Notes: a model not told the origin generated them from the letters alone. Positions 7,812 through 18,136 are shown, numbered from the stretch's first letter. The stretch: 58,068 nucleotides of DNA from Salsipaludibacter albus (GCF_019798055.1 NZ_JAHOPH010000024.1:1-58068), one strand, 5' to 3'. Made by a program: numbers and translations.

Positions 7812-8780
7812 CTAGCGCAGCCAGGGGACCGAGCGGTCGAGCAGGCCACGCTCCTTGAGCTCGGCGCGCAGCGGGATCTCGTCGTTGATGCCGCCCTCGG
7901 GGTGGATGCCCCAGTAGTCGGGCAGGTTCGGGCCGTCACCCAGCAGCTGCTGCTGCACGGGGGTCAGGTCGTCCCAGAACGGCTCGGCGAGCTCGAGCGG
8001 CATCGGGTCGAGCGGGCGGATCCAGCGATGGGTGTAGCCCAGGAACAGGATCTTGCGGGTGATGTCGGAGAAGTTGCGGGACCGCGAGTGCCACATGCGG
8101 CGGTCGAACACCAGCGCGTCACCCGGGTTGCCGGTCACCTGGATCGTGCCCTCGGGGTGCTCGAAGTCCTCGGGGTCGTCCGGGCGGGGCAGGGTGTTGT
8201 CGAGGTGGCTGCCCGGGATGATCAGTGTCGAGCCGCGGTCGGGCTCGGACAGGTCCGAGAACAACAGGGCCGTCTTGATGGAGAACTGCGGGCGGCTCAC
8301 GTAGTAGCCGTAGTAGTCGTCCATGTACTCCGCGTCGGAGTTCTGGCGCCAGCCGTCCTGGTGCCAGCCCCAGCGCTCGGGGTCACCGGACTCGTCCAGC
8401 GGGGGGTTGACGTCGAGGTGGTTGTGGTGGCTGTAGACGTTCCAGCCCAGCAGACCCCAGATCCACCGGAAGGCACGGTTGTCGTCCAGCAGCCGGACGA
8501 ACTCCGGGTGGCGCACGACCCCGCCCTGCAGGTGCAGCCAGTCACCCTTCCACAGGTCGCCGGCAGCCTCCGCCTCGGCGTAGAACTCGTCGATGATCTC
8601 CTCGACGCGCAGGCGCCGGTCCTCGTCGATCGCGTTGCGGACGACGACGTAGCCCTCCTCGTGGAACTGGCGACGCTCGTCGTCGGTCAGCGGCGTCCAG
8701 CGGTCCGCGTCGGTGTCCGAGACCGACAGCGGCCGGTCCACGGGGGTGGGCGGCGGCGTCTGCGTGGTGGCGATGCTCAT
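7812..8780 (-). CDS. Phytanoyl-CoA dioxygenase family protein
   Basis: A 322-residue non-heme Fe(II)/2-oxoglutarate oxygenase of the PhyH family. The iron facial triad is visible as H140 and D142 in WGWHQDGW and H231 in MWHSRSRN; nearby arginines (R235 or R242) could hold 2-oxoglutarate. The protein is close to full family length. PhyH enzymes hydroxylate lipids or specialised metabolites, and the substrate cannot be inferred from the neighbours. The start has a good GAGAGGAA Shine-Dalgarno on the minus strand, and a TACCCT -10-like element is at 8821-8826, so the gene probably has its own promoter downstream of typA. Confidence 0.88.
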   Translation of the reverse strand: MSIATTQTPPPTPVDRPLSVSDTDADRWTPLTDDERRQFHEEGYVVVRNAIDEDRRLRVEEIIDEFYAEAEAAGDLWKGDWLHLQGGVVRHPEFVRLLDDNRAFRWIWGLLGWNVYSHHNHLDVNPPLDESGDPERWGWHQDGWRQNSDAEYMDDYYGYYVSRPQFSIKTALLFSDLSEPDRGSTLIIPGSHLDNTLPRPDDPEDFEHPEGTIQVTGNPGDALVFDRRMWHSRSRNFSDITRKILFLGYTHRWIRPLDPMPLELAEPFWDDLTPVQQQLLGDGPNLPDYWGIHPEGGINDEIPLRAELKERGLLDRSVPWLR

Positions 8781-8912
8781 GGCGTTCCTCTCGGTCCTCG
8801 ACGAGGCGTGGCGACGGATGAGGGTACTCGTGGGCCCTGCGTCGACCGAGCAGGCCCGACGCCCGAACGTCGGTGGCCGAGGCGCTGCAGCCGCGGGTGC
8901 GGATCGTCCCGC

Positions 8913-10751
<1,839 letters not shown>

Positions 10752-10795
10752 GGGAGGGTCTTCGGTGATCGGGGCGAGGTGCCGAACGGCACATG

Positions 10796-10824
10796 AACGG
10801 CCTCGTCACGCGGACGAGGCCGTT
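10796..10824 (-). terminator. Hairpin between lipoprotein gene and typA
   Basis: A perfect 12-bp inverted repeat (10796-10807 with 10813-10824) has the 5-nt loop ACGCG. It lies between the end of the lipoprotein gene and the start of typA on the same strand. It most likely terminates the lipoprotein transcript; an attenuator in the typA leader is an alternative. Confidence 0.7.
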
Positions 10825-10868
10825 GCACCAGCGTACCGGTCCGCTCACGGGCCCCGGTGCGTGGTCGG

Positions 10869-11435
10869 TCAGGCGTCGCCGCCGGACTGGACCGTGTAGT
10901 TGGCGACCGTGCCGTCGGGCGTGTCGGCGACGGTGATGAAGCCCTCGAGGCCGTCGCCCTCGAACTGCATGGTGCGGGTGTCGAGCCCGTCCATCTGCAT
11001 CTCGCTGGTGCCGGTCAGGGTGTAGCCGGTGTCTTCGAGGCTGGCCTGCAGCTCCGCGGCGACGGTGTCCGCGTCCCCGGCGACCGACATGCTGATGTTG
11101 TAGCTGGCGTCGCCGCCGTCGTCGAAGGACATCGACGAGACCACCTCGTGGTCGGCCGGCAGTGGCAGCTCGGCCGGGAACCCGTCGGGCAGTTCCTGGG
11201 ACCCGCCCACCGAGAAGGACCCCTCGGAGCTGGAGATCGAGATCGACCCGTCCTCGTCGTTGATGTCGAGGTCGACGTCACCGCCCCCGTTGGCGGCCTC
11301 GGCCGCCTCCTCGACGGCGCGCTCGGTGACGCTCTCCGCCAGCGACCCGCACCCGGCGAGGGCGAGGCCCAGCAGCAGGGCGGTGGCGGCTCCGGCGGTG
11401 CGGCGTGCGGTCCCGGACAGGATGGGCATGGTCAT
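10869..11435 (-). CDS. Putative lipoprotein, acidic and Ser/Gly-rich
   Basis: A 188-residue protein with a type II signal peptide: positively charged start, hydrophobic stretch and lipobox LAGC with the lipidated cysteine at residue 29. The mature part begins with an acidic linker (EEAAEAANGGG, then Asp-rich strands) and continues with short beta-rich segments; I do not recognise a named domain. It is probably anchored outside the membrane. Two ATGs (residues 1 and 3) are possible starts; GGGGGAA precedes the first at a short distance. A hairpin follows downstream, so it is likely a single-gene unit. Confidence 0.75.
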   Translation of the reverse strand: MTMPILSGTARRTAGAATALLLGLALAGCGSLAESVTERAVEEAAEAANGGGDVDLDINDEDGSISISSSEGSFSVGGSQELPDGFPAELPLPADHEVVSSMSFDDGGDASYNISMSVAGDADTVAAELQASLEDTGYTLTGTSEMQMDGLDTRTMQFEGDGLEGFITVADTPDGTVANYTVQSGGDA

Positions 11436-11584
11436 GGGGTTCCCCCGATCGCGTGTGGTCGTGCCCGCGTGGCGAACAGCGGGCGTCGCAGGTGGAGAGG
11501 TCGGGCGCCGCGGCCGTGATACGTCGCCCGTCGGACGGGGCCGACGTCGTACCCTGACCCGTTCCCCCTCGACCCGGGAGCTTC

Positions 11585-11974
11585 GTGAGCACCTTCGACT
11601 TCGACTTCGACCCCAGCTGGGCCTGGCTCGTGCGCCTGAGCACCGGAGCCAACCCGGACAACTCCCACGTGACCGTCGGTGACCAGCGCCTGGTCGTCGA
11701 CTTCGGCTGGCTGGGCATCGAGACCCCGCTGGCCAACGTCCGGGACGTCCGCATCACGCGGGACTACAAGACGTGGAAGGCCCTGGGGGCCCGCGGGTCG
11801 CTGGCCGACCGCGGGGCGACCTACGGGACCAACGCCAGGGGCGGGGTCTGCATCTGCTTCCACGAACCGGTGCACGCGCTGCCGCTGTTCGCCAACCCGG
11901 GACTGACCGTCACGGTCGCCGACCTCGACGGTCTCGCCGACACCCTCCGCGTCGCCACCGGCCTGCCCGCCTGA
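11585..11974 (+). CDS. Conserved hypothetical protein, 129 aa
   Basis: A 129-residue protein of unknown function. It starts at GTG with a GGGAG Shine-Dalgarno just upstream and has a TACCCT -10-like element at 11550-11555. The sequence opens with a Phe/Asp alternation (STFDFDFDPSW), then beta-rich segments such as LVVDFGWLGIETPLANVRDV. A Cys pair, CICFHEPVHALPLF, lies in the second half. The layout resembles small uncharacterised actinobacterial proteins with a PH-like or beta-barrel look, but I cannot name a family. tRNA-Met follows 25 nt after the stop. Confidence 0.7.
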   Translation: MSTFDFDFDPSWAWLVRLSTGANPDNSHVTVGDQRLVVDFGWLGIETPLANVRDVRITRDYKTWKALGARGSLADRGATYGTNARGGVCICFHEPVHALPLFANPGLTVTVADLDGLADTLRVATGLPA

Positions 11975-11999
11975 GCCAGCCAGTTAGCCTCGGGCCGGC

Positions 12000-12073
12000 G
12001 GGCCCGTAGCTCAGCTGGTCAGAGCAGGCGACTCATAATCGTTTGGTCGTGGGTTCAAGTCCCACCGGGCCCA
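12000..12073 (+). tRNA. tRNA-Met (anticodon CAT, elongator type)
   Basis: A 74-nt cloverleaf: acceptor stem GGGCCCG with CGGGCCC, D-arm GCTCAGCTGGTCAGAGC, anticodon loop CTCATAA (anticodon CAT) and T-arm GTGGGTTCAAGTCCCAC. The discriminator base is A and CCA is not encoded. The first base pair is G-C, unlike the mismatched first pair of initiator tRNA, so elongator Met is preferred. tRNA-Ile2 with a lysidine-modified CAT cannot be excluded by eye. A TAGCCT -10-like element ends 9 nt upstream (11985-11990). Confidence 0.93.
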
Positions 12074-12092
12074 CGCTCCGGAGGGGCGTCGT

Positions 12093-12168
12093 GATGTGAG
12101 TTCGCGGCGGCGATGTGAATTGGGAGCGACTGGGACGACAACTCACATCGGTGCGGCCAACTCACATC
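12093..12168. repeat. Four copies of GATGTGAGTT arranged as paired inverted repeats
   Basis: Two direct copies of the 10-mer (GATGTGAGTT at 12093-12102; GATGTGAATT at 12112-12121) are followed by two inverted copies (AACTCACATC at 12140-12149 and 12159-12168). Within each pair the copies start 19 bp apart, so the unit forms a 29-bp imperfect inverted repeat around an 18-nt spacer. The region sits between tRNA-Met and the 3' end of the collagen-like gene. It could fold as a large terminator, serve as a multi-site protein-binding element, or be the remnant of a small repeat element. Confidence 0.85.
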
Positions 12169-12189
12169 AGGCCGTGCCGCCGGGTGTGG

Positions 12190-13032
12190 TCAGTTCCGGG
12201 AGGGGTAGATGCCGAAGACGCAGAGCGCGTACGACAGGTCGTTGGGCGCGGCGTCGCGGAGGTCGGGGACGGCGAACGTCGTTCTCCCGTCGCCGCCGTA
12301 GGTGGTCCCGTACAGCGAGAACAGCGCCTGGTAGGAGGCGATGGGGAGCACCTGGCCGTTCGCGATGATCTGGCCGCTCGACACGTTGCCAGCTGTCAGG
12401 ATGACGTCACCGAGCGTGCACTCCGCCCCACGACCCGACGCTGCACCCTGGGTCCTGGTGCCGAAAGCGGCGGAGTCGCCGGCCGGTCCCTGTGGGCCAG
12501 CCGGTCCGGCCGGTCCGACGGCCCCCGGCGCGCCCTCCGGTCCCGTCAGCCCGATCGGTCCGGCAGGACCGGTCAGCCCCACGGGGCCCTCGGGACCCTC
12601 AGGCCCGGCCGGACCTGCGGGCCCTGCCGGACCTGCTGGCCCGGTCGAACCCGTCGGGCCCTCCGGCCCGGTCGGACCCTCCGGCCCGGCTGGACCGTCG
12701 AATCCCGTCAGTCCCATGGGGCCCTCGGGGCCAGCGGCGCCCTCGGGACCGGCGGGACCCTCGGGACCAACTGGCCCCTCCGGACCGACGGGACCGTCGG
12801 CTCCTGCAGGGCCGGTCGGCCCCTCGGGACCGGGCGGTCCCTCGGGACCCATCTCGCCGAGGAATTCCAGCGGATACTCACTGCGCTTGCAGGTCTCCGC
12901 GACCCGCACCTTGCCGTTCGCGCTGTCCACGCACACTTGGCCCGCGGCTCCCGTTCCCGCCGCGGCGATGCCCGCCCCACCGGCGACCAGGCCGATGGCC
13001 AAGGCCAGGATTGCCGTCGTCGACTGTTTCAT
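12190..13032 (-). CDS. Secreted collagen-like protein with C-terminal phage-tail-collar domain
   Basis: A 280-residue protein in three parts. Residues 1-30 form a signal peptide ([20 protein letters not shown]). After a short Cys-containing segment (C34, C48), residues 59-187 are 43 uninterrupted Gly-X-Y triplets, mostly GPE, GPA, GPT and GPV, which should form a collagen-like triple helix. The C-terminal 93 residues resemble the phage tail-collar domain ([20 protein letters not shown], then [12 protein letters not shown]), often a trimeric tip or binding module. The start was placed at the ATG before the signal peptide, where AAAGGGG is found upstream, rather than at a longer open frame. A surface adhesin or appendage role is inferred. 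Confidence 0.88.
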   Translation of the reverse strand: MKQSTTAILALAIGLVAGGAGIAAAGTGAAGQVCVDSANGKVRVAETCKRSEYPLEFLGEMGPEGPPGPEGPTGPAGADGPVGPEGPVGPEGPAGPEGAAGPEGPMGLTGFDGPAGPEGPTGPEGPTGSTGPAGPAGPAGPAGPEGPEGPVGLTGPAGPIGLTGPEGAPGAVGPAGPAGPQGPAGDSAAFGTRTQGAASGRGAECTLGDVILTAGNVSSGQIIANGQVLPIASYQALFSLYGTTYGGDGRTTFAVPDLRDAAPNDLSYALCVFGIYPSRN

Positions 13033-13132
13033 GTCCCGCCCCTTTCGTCCCCTCGAGGTCGGTCGCAGGCGACGCCCGCGGCTGCCCGTCCCCGGGCACA
13101 CCCCAACCTGGGGGAAGCATAGGCCGCAACCG

Positions 13133-13150
13133 GCGCTCCGGAAGGAGCGC
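13133..13150 (-). terminator. Short hairpin after lapA-like gene
   Basis: A 7-bp perfect stem (13133-13139 with 13144-13150) carries a 4-nt loop and can gain one outer G-U pair. It lies immediately after the stop of the LapA-like gene on the minus strand and ahead of the collagen-like gene. It is a weak but well-placed terminator candidate. Confidence 0.45.
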
Positions 13151-13154
13151 TCGG

Positions 13155-13424
13155 TCAGGCCTTGCGCCTGGCGCGTCGGGAGGACAGGAGCCAGCCGATC
13201 AGGATGCCCAGGGCCAACAGCATCAGCGTGACGATCCACAGGGGCGCGGAGATCTCCACGACCAGCAGTTGCACGGCGATGGACTCGTTGTTCTGGAAGA
13301 TGAAGATCAGCGCCAGGACGCCCAGCACGATGGCCACGACCTGTCGGGGTGACACGCCCGTGTCACGCACGACCTGGTCGGGGCGGTTGGGACGGCGGTC
13401 GGGAGTCGACGGCTGGTCGGTCAT
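13155..13424 (-). CDS. LapA-like (DUF1049) membrane protein
   Basis: An 89-residue protein with two membrane helices (about 27-47 and 60-82) joined by the segment [21 protein letters not shown], which matches the LapA/DUF1049 pattern of IFIFQN followed by a short outside loop. The N-terminus is polar and Pro/Arg-rich, and the C-terminus is strongly basic (SSRRARRKA). Members are small inner-membrane proteins linked to lipopolysaccharide or envelope assembly in proteobacteria; the function in actinobacteria is unknown. It lies 33 nt downstream of the HerA-like gene on the same strand, so co-transcription is possible. Confidence 0.85.
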   Translation of the reverse strand: MTDQPSTPDRRPNRPDQVVRDTGVSPRQVVAIVLGVLALIFIFQNNESIAVQLLVVEISAPLWIVTLMLLALGILIGWLLSSRRARRKA

Positions 13425-13457
13425 GGGCGCCTCGTGGTCGCGGGGGTGGTGGAGAGG

Positions 13458-14930
13458 CTAGGACGCTCCCGGCCCGTCGCCAACGACCCCGCCCGGCCCC
13501 CCGTGGGCCCAGTCGGTCGGCACGTCGCCGCCACCCTCGGGCGTGATCCGCGTCCCGATCCGGGCCAGCACCGGCGGCGACGCGACGCGGCCGGCCAGGA
13601 GTGCCTCGCCCAGCCCGAAACTGCCGACCATGTCGACCAGGCCGGTCGGCGCGAAGCTGAACCGCTCGGCCAGCGCCGCGCGGTCGCCGGCCGAGTTGAC
13701 CCGCATCAGCAGCAGGTTGTCGCACTGCGACAGGACGTTGTCGGGCAACTTGTCCGGACGCTGCGTCGACAGCAGCAGGTGGATGCCGTACTTGCGGCCC
13801 TCGCCCGCGATCCGGGTGAACAGTTCCACGGCCTGGCGTTCCAGGGGGTCACGGGGCACCGCCGGGCACACGTCGTGGGCCTCGTCGACGACCAGCAGGA
13901 ACGGCTCGCGCTCGCGGCGTCGCGCCCACGCACCCTGCAGCACGCTCACCGCGACCGCCAGGCGCTCCCGGCGTTCCGGCAGTCCGGAGCTGTCGGCGAT
14001 GAGTGCCCGGGGAGCGCGGCCGGTCCAGTGCTGGTGGACGGTGGTGCCGTCGCTGCCGGCCCAGATCTGCATCTGGAGCAGGCCAAGGTTCTCGGTGCGC
14101 AGGGCGAGGTCGCTGCCCGAGTCCGCGTCGTCCCGCATGCTCGCCACGACGTCGGTGAGCTTGTGCCAGGTGTGCGACTGTTCCTCGACCAGGTGGAGCA
14201 GCTGGTTGTACTCGTGTCGGTCGGTCACCGGGTCGAGCTCGAGCATCGCGGCCATTCCCTGCCGGCCGAGTTCGGCCAGCCGGATCTGGAGTGGCTCGTG
14301 GTCGGAGTCCGGCTGGCTCGACAGCACGAGCACGTCCGCGGCGGCCGCCCGGTAGCGCGCCGCCAGGTCGTCGTCGACGCCCGGGGCGACCTCGCCGAGG
14401 TGGACGTGGTCGCCGTTGGGGTCGAGCACCAGCAGCGGAAGCGTCGTCTCCAGCATCAGGCGTTCGAGCAGCACCCCGAGCGAGTAGGTCTTGCCCGATC
14501 CGGACTGGCCACACAGGAAGGTGTGGCGGTTGAACCCCGAGGCCACGAGGCTCGCGGCGACGTCGTCGCGATCGCGCAGCGACCCGACCTCCAGTCCGCC
14601 CGTCGCCGTGGACAGGGTGCGTCGCAGGTCGTCGTCGCCGGCGCGGGCGAGGGTGGCGCCGTCGAAGCTGGCGGGGGAGTGCACCCGATCGACGAGGTCA
14701 CCGCCCGCCGACACCAGGCGACGATCGCCCGCGTCCACCACGTCCAGCTGGAGGACCTGCCCGATCCTGGCCTCACCCTCCGGTGGCTCGATGCGGACGT
14801 ACTCCCCGAGCGGTGGGGATCCACCCAGCGGACCGCGACACCGGAAGGTACGTCCGTCGACGGACCAGGCGACGGTGGTGGACGGGTCGTGGTCGGTCAC
14901 GGTGGCCTCGTCGGGTCGGCGGATGCCCAT
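13458..14930 (-). CDS. HerA-like ATPase (DUF87 type)
   Basis: A 490-residue P-loop ATPase of the HerA/FtsK superfamily. An N-terminal beta-barrel-like part (about 20-95) is followed by Walker A GQSGSGKT (141-148), the strand LLVLDPNGDHVHLGE, Walker B LLVVDEAHD (D349, E350) and the sensor-like STQRPDKLP near residue 390. HerA forms hexameric DNA pumps that work with NurA nuclease in end resection. A NurA-like gene lies about 41 kb away at 55885-56793. The first ATG is used; a GTG 10 codons further in, preceded by GAGG at 5-nt spacing, is a credible alternative (14900). Confidence 0.88.
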   Translation of the reverse strand: MGIRRPDEATVTDHDPSTTVAWSVDGRTFRCRGPLGGSPPLGEYVRIEPPEGEARIGQVLQLDVVDAGDRRLVSAGGDLVDRVHSPASFDGATLARAGDDDLRRTLSTATGGLEVGSLRDRDDVAASLVASGFNRHTFLCGQSGSGKTYSLGVLLERLMLETTLPLLVLDPNGDHVHLGEVAPGVDDDLAARYRAAAADVLVLSSQPDSDHEPLQIRLAELGRQGMAAMLELDPVTDRHEYNQLLHLVEEQSHTWHKLTDVVASMRDDADSGSDLALRTENLGLLQMQIWAGSDGTTVHQHWTGRAPRALIADSSGLPERRERLAVAVSVLQGAWARRREREPFLLVVDEAHDVCPAVPRDPLERQAVELFTRIAGEGRKYGIHLLLSTQRPDKLPDNVLSQCDNLLLMRVNSAGDRAALAERFSFAPTGLVDMVGSFGLGEALLAGRVASPPVLARIGTRITPEGGGDVPTDWAHGGPGGVVGDGPGAS

Positions 14931-14967
14931 GATGCCACCATCGCGGGGGGCGCGGCGTGCCGGGTCG

Positions 14968-14996
14968 TTGTGTCGACCGACGTCATCGTCGATACT
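14968..14996 (+). promoter_or_regulatory. Sigma70-type promoter for the aquaporin gene
   Basis: TTGTGT (14968-14973), a 17-nt spacer and GATACT (14991-14996) form a good -35/-10 pair 41 nt ahead of the aquaporin start codon. The same -35 hexamer with the same 17-nt spacing occurs before tRNA-Gly, which supports both calls. Confidence 0.5.
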
Positions 14997-15037
14997 GCGA
15001 GTGCAGCTTCGTCCCGGACCCCGACGGAAGCCTCCCG

Positions 15038-15760
15038 ATGGCCACCTCGCACAGTCCTGCCCGCATCGCCGTCGCCGAGGGGATCGGCACCGCCGTCCTG
15101 CTGATGGGCGGGGTCGGCACCGCCGTCCTGGCCGGCGAGGCCATGGGCACCCTCGGGATCGCCCTGGCCTTCGGACTGTCGCTGCTGGTGATGGCGGCGA
15201 CGATCGGCCACGTGTCCGGCTGCCACATCAATCCCGCGGTCACCGTGGGGCTGTACCTGGCACGCAAGATCGACACCGCCCTGCTGGGCTGGTACCTGCT
15301 CGGCCAGGTCGTCGGTGCCCTGGTCGGTGCCGGCATCGTGTGGCTCGTCGCCTCCGGCGTCGACGGCTTCTCGTCGGCCGGCAACTTCGCCGCCAACGGC
15401 TACGGCGAGTTGTCCCCGGGCGGCTACGGGTTGGTCGCCGTCCTGGTCGCCGAGGTCGCCTTCACCGCCCTGTTCGTCCTGGTCGTGCTGGCCACGACCC
15501 GCCCCACGTACCCCCCGTCGCTCGGGCCGCTCGCGGCCGGGCTCGGACTGACGCTGGTGCACCTCGCGACGATCCCGGTCTCCAACACCTCCGTGAACCC
15601 GGCCCGCAGCCTGGCCGCCGCGGTGTTCGCGGGCGGCGACGCCCTGGCCCAGCTGTGGGTGTTCATCCTCGCGCCGGTGGTCGGTGGAGCACTGGCCGCC
15701 GTCCTGTGGCGCCTGCTCGGACCCCGGGTGGACGACGACGAGGTGGTGACGGCCGGCTGA
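15038..15760 (+). CDS. aqpZ: Aquaporin (MIP family, AqpZ-like)
   Basis: A 240-residue, six-helix MIP-family channel. Both hallmark NPA motifs are present, NPAVT in the first half (in HVSGCHINPAVTVGLYLARK) and NPARS in the second. The Arg after the second NPA and the His in the selectivity region fit water-selective AqpZ rather than a glycerol facilitator. The ATG start was chosen where the family begins (MATSHSPARIAVAEG); the open frame extends a further 27 codons without homology. The promoter at 14968-14996 fits this start. The DUF308 membrane gene follows 57 nt downstream. Confidence 0.95.
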   Translation: MATSHSPARIAVAEGIGTAVLLMGGVGTAVLAGEAMGTLGIALAFGLSLLVMAATIGHVSGCHINPAVTVGLYLARKIDTALLGWYLLGQVVGALVGAGIVWLVASGVDGFSSAGNFAANGYGELSPGGYGLVAVLVAEVAFTALFVLVVLATTRPTYPPSLGPLAAGLGLTLVHLATIPVSNTSVNPARSLAAAVFAGGDALAQLWVFILAPVVGGALAAVLWRLLGPRVDDDEVVTAG

Positions 15761-15817
15761 CCGCACGTGCTCGACCCCACCCCACCGATCGAACCCACCG
15801 CACCGAGGAGCCAGCCC

Positions 15818-16402
15818 ATGGACCAGCGCACCGACGACCTCCTGCCCGTCTCCCTGGTGTGGCAGCTGCCGGTGGCCATCGGCGTGGTCCACCTGCTGCT
15901 CGGCATCGCCCTGCTGGTCTGGCCGGAGGCCAGCGTCACGGTCGTCGCGGTCCTGCTGGGACTGGAGCTGGTCGTGGCCGGGGCGCTGCGGACCGTCCTG
16001 GCGGTCGTCGAGCGGGGCAGCGAGGCCCGACTGCTGCGCGGCGTGGTCGGCGTGCTGGGGGTGCTCGCCGGGCTCCTGGTGATCAGCCAGCCGCTGCGGA
16101 GCGTGGGCCTGATCGTGGTCGTGGTGGCCGCGTTCTGGGTCCTGTGGGGCCTGGCGGAGGCGATCATCGCGCTGACGCCATCGGCCGCGGGGCACCGCGG
16201 CCCGCTGTTCCTCGAGGCCGCGCTGGCCATCGGTGCGGGCGCGATCCTGCTGGCATGGCCCGGCCCCACCGTGCAGGTCCTGGTCATGGTCGTCGGGATC
16301 GCGTTGCTGCTGGCAGGCCTGCTCGCCACCTGGGCCGGCTGGCGCCTGCGCGGCATGGTCCACGACGTCGAGACCGAGGCGGGACAACTCGACCGACGTT
16401 GA
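15818..16402 (+). CDS. DUF308/HdeD-family membrane protein
   Basis: A 194-residue protein with six predicted membrane helices arranged as three similar hairpins, typical of the HdeD/DUF308 family. Repeated elements are LLLGIALLVWPEASVTVVAVLLG, LVISQPLRSVGLIVVVVAAFWVLWG and ILLAWPGPTVQVLVMVVG (each shown in part). HdeD is tied to acid resistance in E. coli, but the general function is unknown. The start is the ATG at 15818, preceded by GAGGAG (15805-15810). The gene follows the aquaporin closely and ends 16 nt before the convergent prfC stop. Confidence 0.85.
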   Translation: MDQRTDDLLPVSLVWQLPVAIGVVHLLLGIALLVWPEASVTVVAVLLGLELVVAGALRTVLAVVERGSEARLLRGVVGVLGVLAGLLVISQPLRSVGLIVVVVAAFWVLWGLAEAIIALTPSAAGHRGPLFLEAALAIGAGAILLAWPGPTVQVLVMVVGIALLLAGLLATWAGWRLRGMVHDVETEAGQLDRR

Positions 16403-16418
16403 GGGACGGGCCCCCGGA

Positions 16419-18014
16419 TCAGGTGGTGGAGACCTTGTCGAGCGGCAGCTCGGGATGGTCGCGCAGGATGCGCTCGACCTGCCAGCGGTCGCGGAACAGC
16501 GCGATCGGGGTGCCCGACGCACGCCGGTACACCTCGACGTCACGCATGCGCCGGAGCCGGTCCACGGCGTCGTCGGTCGTGCGACGGGCCTCGTGGAAGG
16601 CGGTGGTCTCGATCCGGACCGGTGAGCCGAACTCGTGCTCCATTCGCCACGCGGCGACCTCGAACTGCAGGGCGCCGACGGCCGCCAGGACGGGTGCCTG
16701 GTCACCGAGCTCGGGATGGCGCAGGACCTGGATGACGCCTTCCTGGTCGAGCTGGTCGATGCCCGTGCGGAACTGCTTGACGCGGGAGCGGTCCCCGGGC
16801 GTCGCGACGCGGAAGTGCTCGGGCGTGAACACCGGCATCGGCGGGTAGGCGATCTCGTCGCCGTCGTGGAGGGTGTCCCCGATCCGCAGGTCGGTGGCGT
16901 TGACCAGCCCGACCACGTCGCCGGGGAACGCCTCGTCCACGGTGACCCGCTCGCGGCCGAACACCTGGTGGGCGTACTTGGCGGCCATGCTGCGACCCGT
17001 GCGGGTGCAGGTCAGCTGCGAGTCACGCTCGAACCGCCCGGAGCAGATCCGCACGAAGGCGATCCGGTCGCGGTGTCGCGGGTCCATGTTCGCCTGGACC
17101 TTGAAGACGAAGCCCGAGAAGCCGGAGTCGATCGGGCGCACGGTGCCGTCCACGGCCGTGCGTGGCTGGGGTGGCGGTGCCATCGCGGCGATGGCGTCCA
17201 GCAGGGGCTCGACGCCGAAGTTGTTGAGGGCCGAGCCGAAGAAGACCGGGGTCGTGCGTCCCGCCAGGAAGGACTCCGGGTCGTGGGACAGCCCGAGCTC
17301 GTCGAGCAGGGCCAGGTCGTCGTCGGTCGCCGGGCCCGTGTCGACGTCGGCCGGGTCCCAGGTCGAGGTGGTGGCGTCCTGGCGCTGGGTGTTGGCGACG
17401 TCGGGGTCGTAGCGATGGAAGGCACGGTCGCGGCGGTCGACGACACCGCGGAAGACCCCGTCGGCCGTCCGCACCGGCCACGTGACCGGGGTGGCGACCA
17501 GGCCGAGCTGCTCCTCGATGTCGTCGAGCAGCTCCAGCGGCCCCCGGGACGGGCGGTCCAGCTTGTTGATGAAGGTGATCAGCGGGGTCCCGCGTCGGGC
17601 GCACACCTCGAACAGCTTCTTGGTCTGGGGCTCGACCCCGGCGGCGGCGTCGAGGACCATGATCGCGGCGTCCACGCCCGACAGCACCCGGTAGGTGTCC
17701 TCGGAGAAGTCGCGGTGGCCGGGGGTGTCGAGCAGGTTGTAGGCCAGGTCGGTGTCGGTCGCGTCGTCGTGGTGGTCGAAGCGCAGCACGGTCGTGGAGA
17801 TCGAGATCCCGCGATCCTGCTCCATCTGCATCCAGTCCGAGCGAGCCGTGCGGGCGACCTTGCGCGACTTCACGGCGCCGGCCTCGGCGATCGCGCCCGC
17901 GTACAGCAGGAACTTCTCCGTCAGCGTGGTCTTGCCGGCGTCCGGGTGCGAGATGATCGCGAACGTGCGACGGCGAGCGGCCTCGCTGCGGACGCGGGCG
18001 GCTTCGGCGGACAT
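16419..18014 (-). CDS. prfC: Peptide chain release factor 3
   Basis: A 531-residue translational GTPase that recycles RF1/RF2 from the ribosome after termination; the length matches PrfC. G1 is SHPDAGKTTLTEK, followed by the RF3-type SDWMQMEQDRGISI, G3 DTPGHRDFSEDTYRVL and G4 FINKLDRPSR. The C-terminal half holds the RF3-specific segments with VGALQFEVAAWRMEHEFG. The start is placed at the ATG giving MSAEAARVRSEAARRRT, just ahead of the GTPase domain; the open frame extends upstream without homology. It diverges from the hemolysin-III gene. Confidence 0.96.
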   Translation of the reverse strand: MSAEAARVRSEAARRRTFAIISHPDAGKTTLTEKFLLYAGAIAEAGAVKSRKVARTARSDWMQMEQDRGISISTTVLRFDHHDDATDTDLAYNLLDTPGHRDFSEDTYRVLSGVDAAIMVLDAAAGVEPQTKKLFEVCARRGTPLITFINKLDRPSRGPLELLDDIEEQLGLVATPVTWPVRTADGVFRGVVDRRDRAFHRYDPDVANTQRQDATTSTWDPADVDTGPATDDDLALLDELGLSHDPESFLAGRTTPVFFGSALNNFGVEPLLDAIAAMAPPPQPRTAVDGTVRPIDSGFSGFVFKVQANMDPRHRDRIAFVRICSGRFERDSQLTCTRTGRSMAAKYAHQVFGRERVTVDEAFPGDVVGLVNATDLRIGDTLHDGDEIAYPPMPVFTPEHFRVATPGDRSRVKQFRTGIDQLDQEGVIQVLRHPELGDQAPVLAAVGALQFEVAAWRMEHEFGSPVRIETTAFHEARRTTDDAVDRLRRMRDVEVYRRASGTPIALFRDRWQVERILRDHPELPLDKVSTT

Positions 18015-18122
18015 GCGGGAGACCTTCGGGCGGGCTCGGCCCGCCCCGGGACGCAGGGCGGCACGGGAGGGGAGACGGCGAATGGTGGGGCTGCGGGCGG
18101 GAGGCGCGACGCCCCACGAGGC

Positions 18123-18128
18123 TATCGT
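18123..18128 (+). promoter_or_regulatory. -10 element placed for a leaderless transcript
   Basis: TATCGT ends only 8 nt before the ATG of the hemolysin-III gene. Initiation at the usual distance would place the mRNA 5' end at or beside the start codon. No Shine-Dalgarno is visible there. No good -35 hexamer was found. Confidence 0.4.
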
Positions 18129-18136
18129 CGCGGCCG

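Noticed and set aside
12000-12189. Possible integration site or genomic island boundary at tRNA-Met
   Set aside because: No integrase gene and no duplicated tRNA 3' end were seen in the window; only the short inverted repeats remain notable.
12500-12850. Possible CRISPR-like or tandem DNA repeat
   Set aside because: The periodicity is 9 bp per Gly-Pro-X triplet in a collagen-like coding region, without constant spacers or conserved long repeats.
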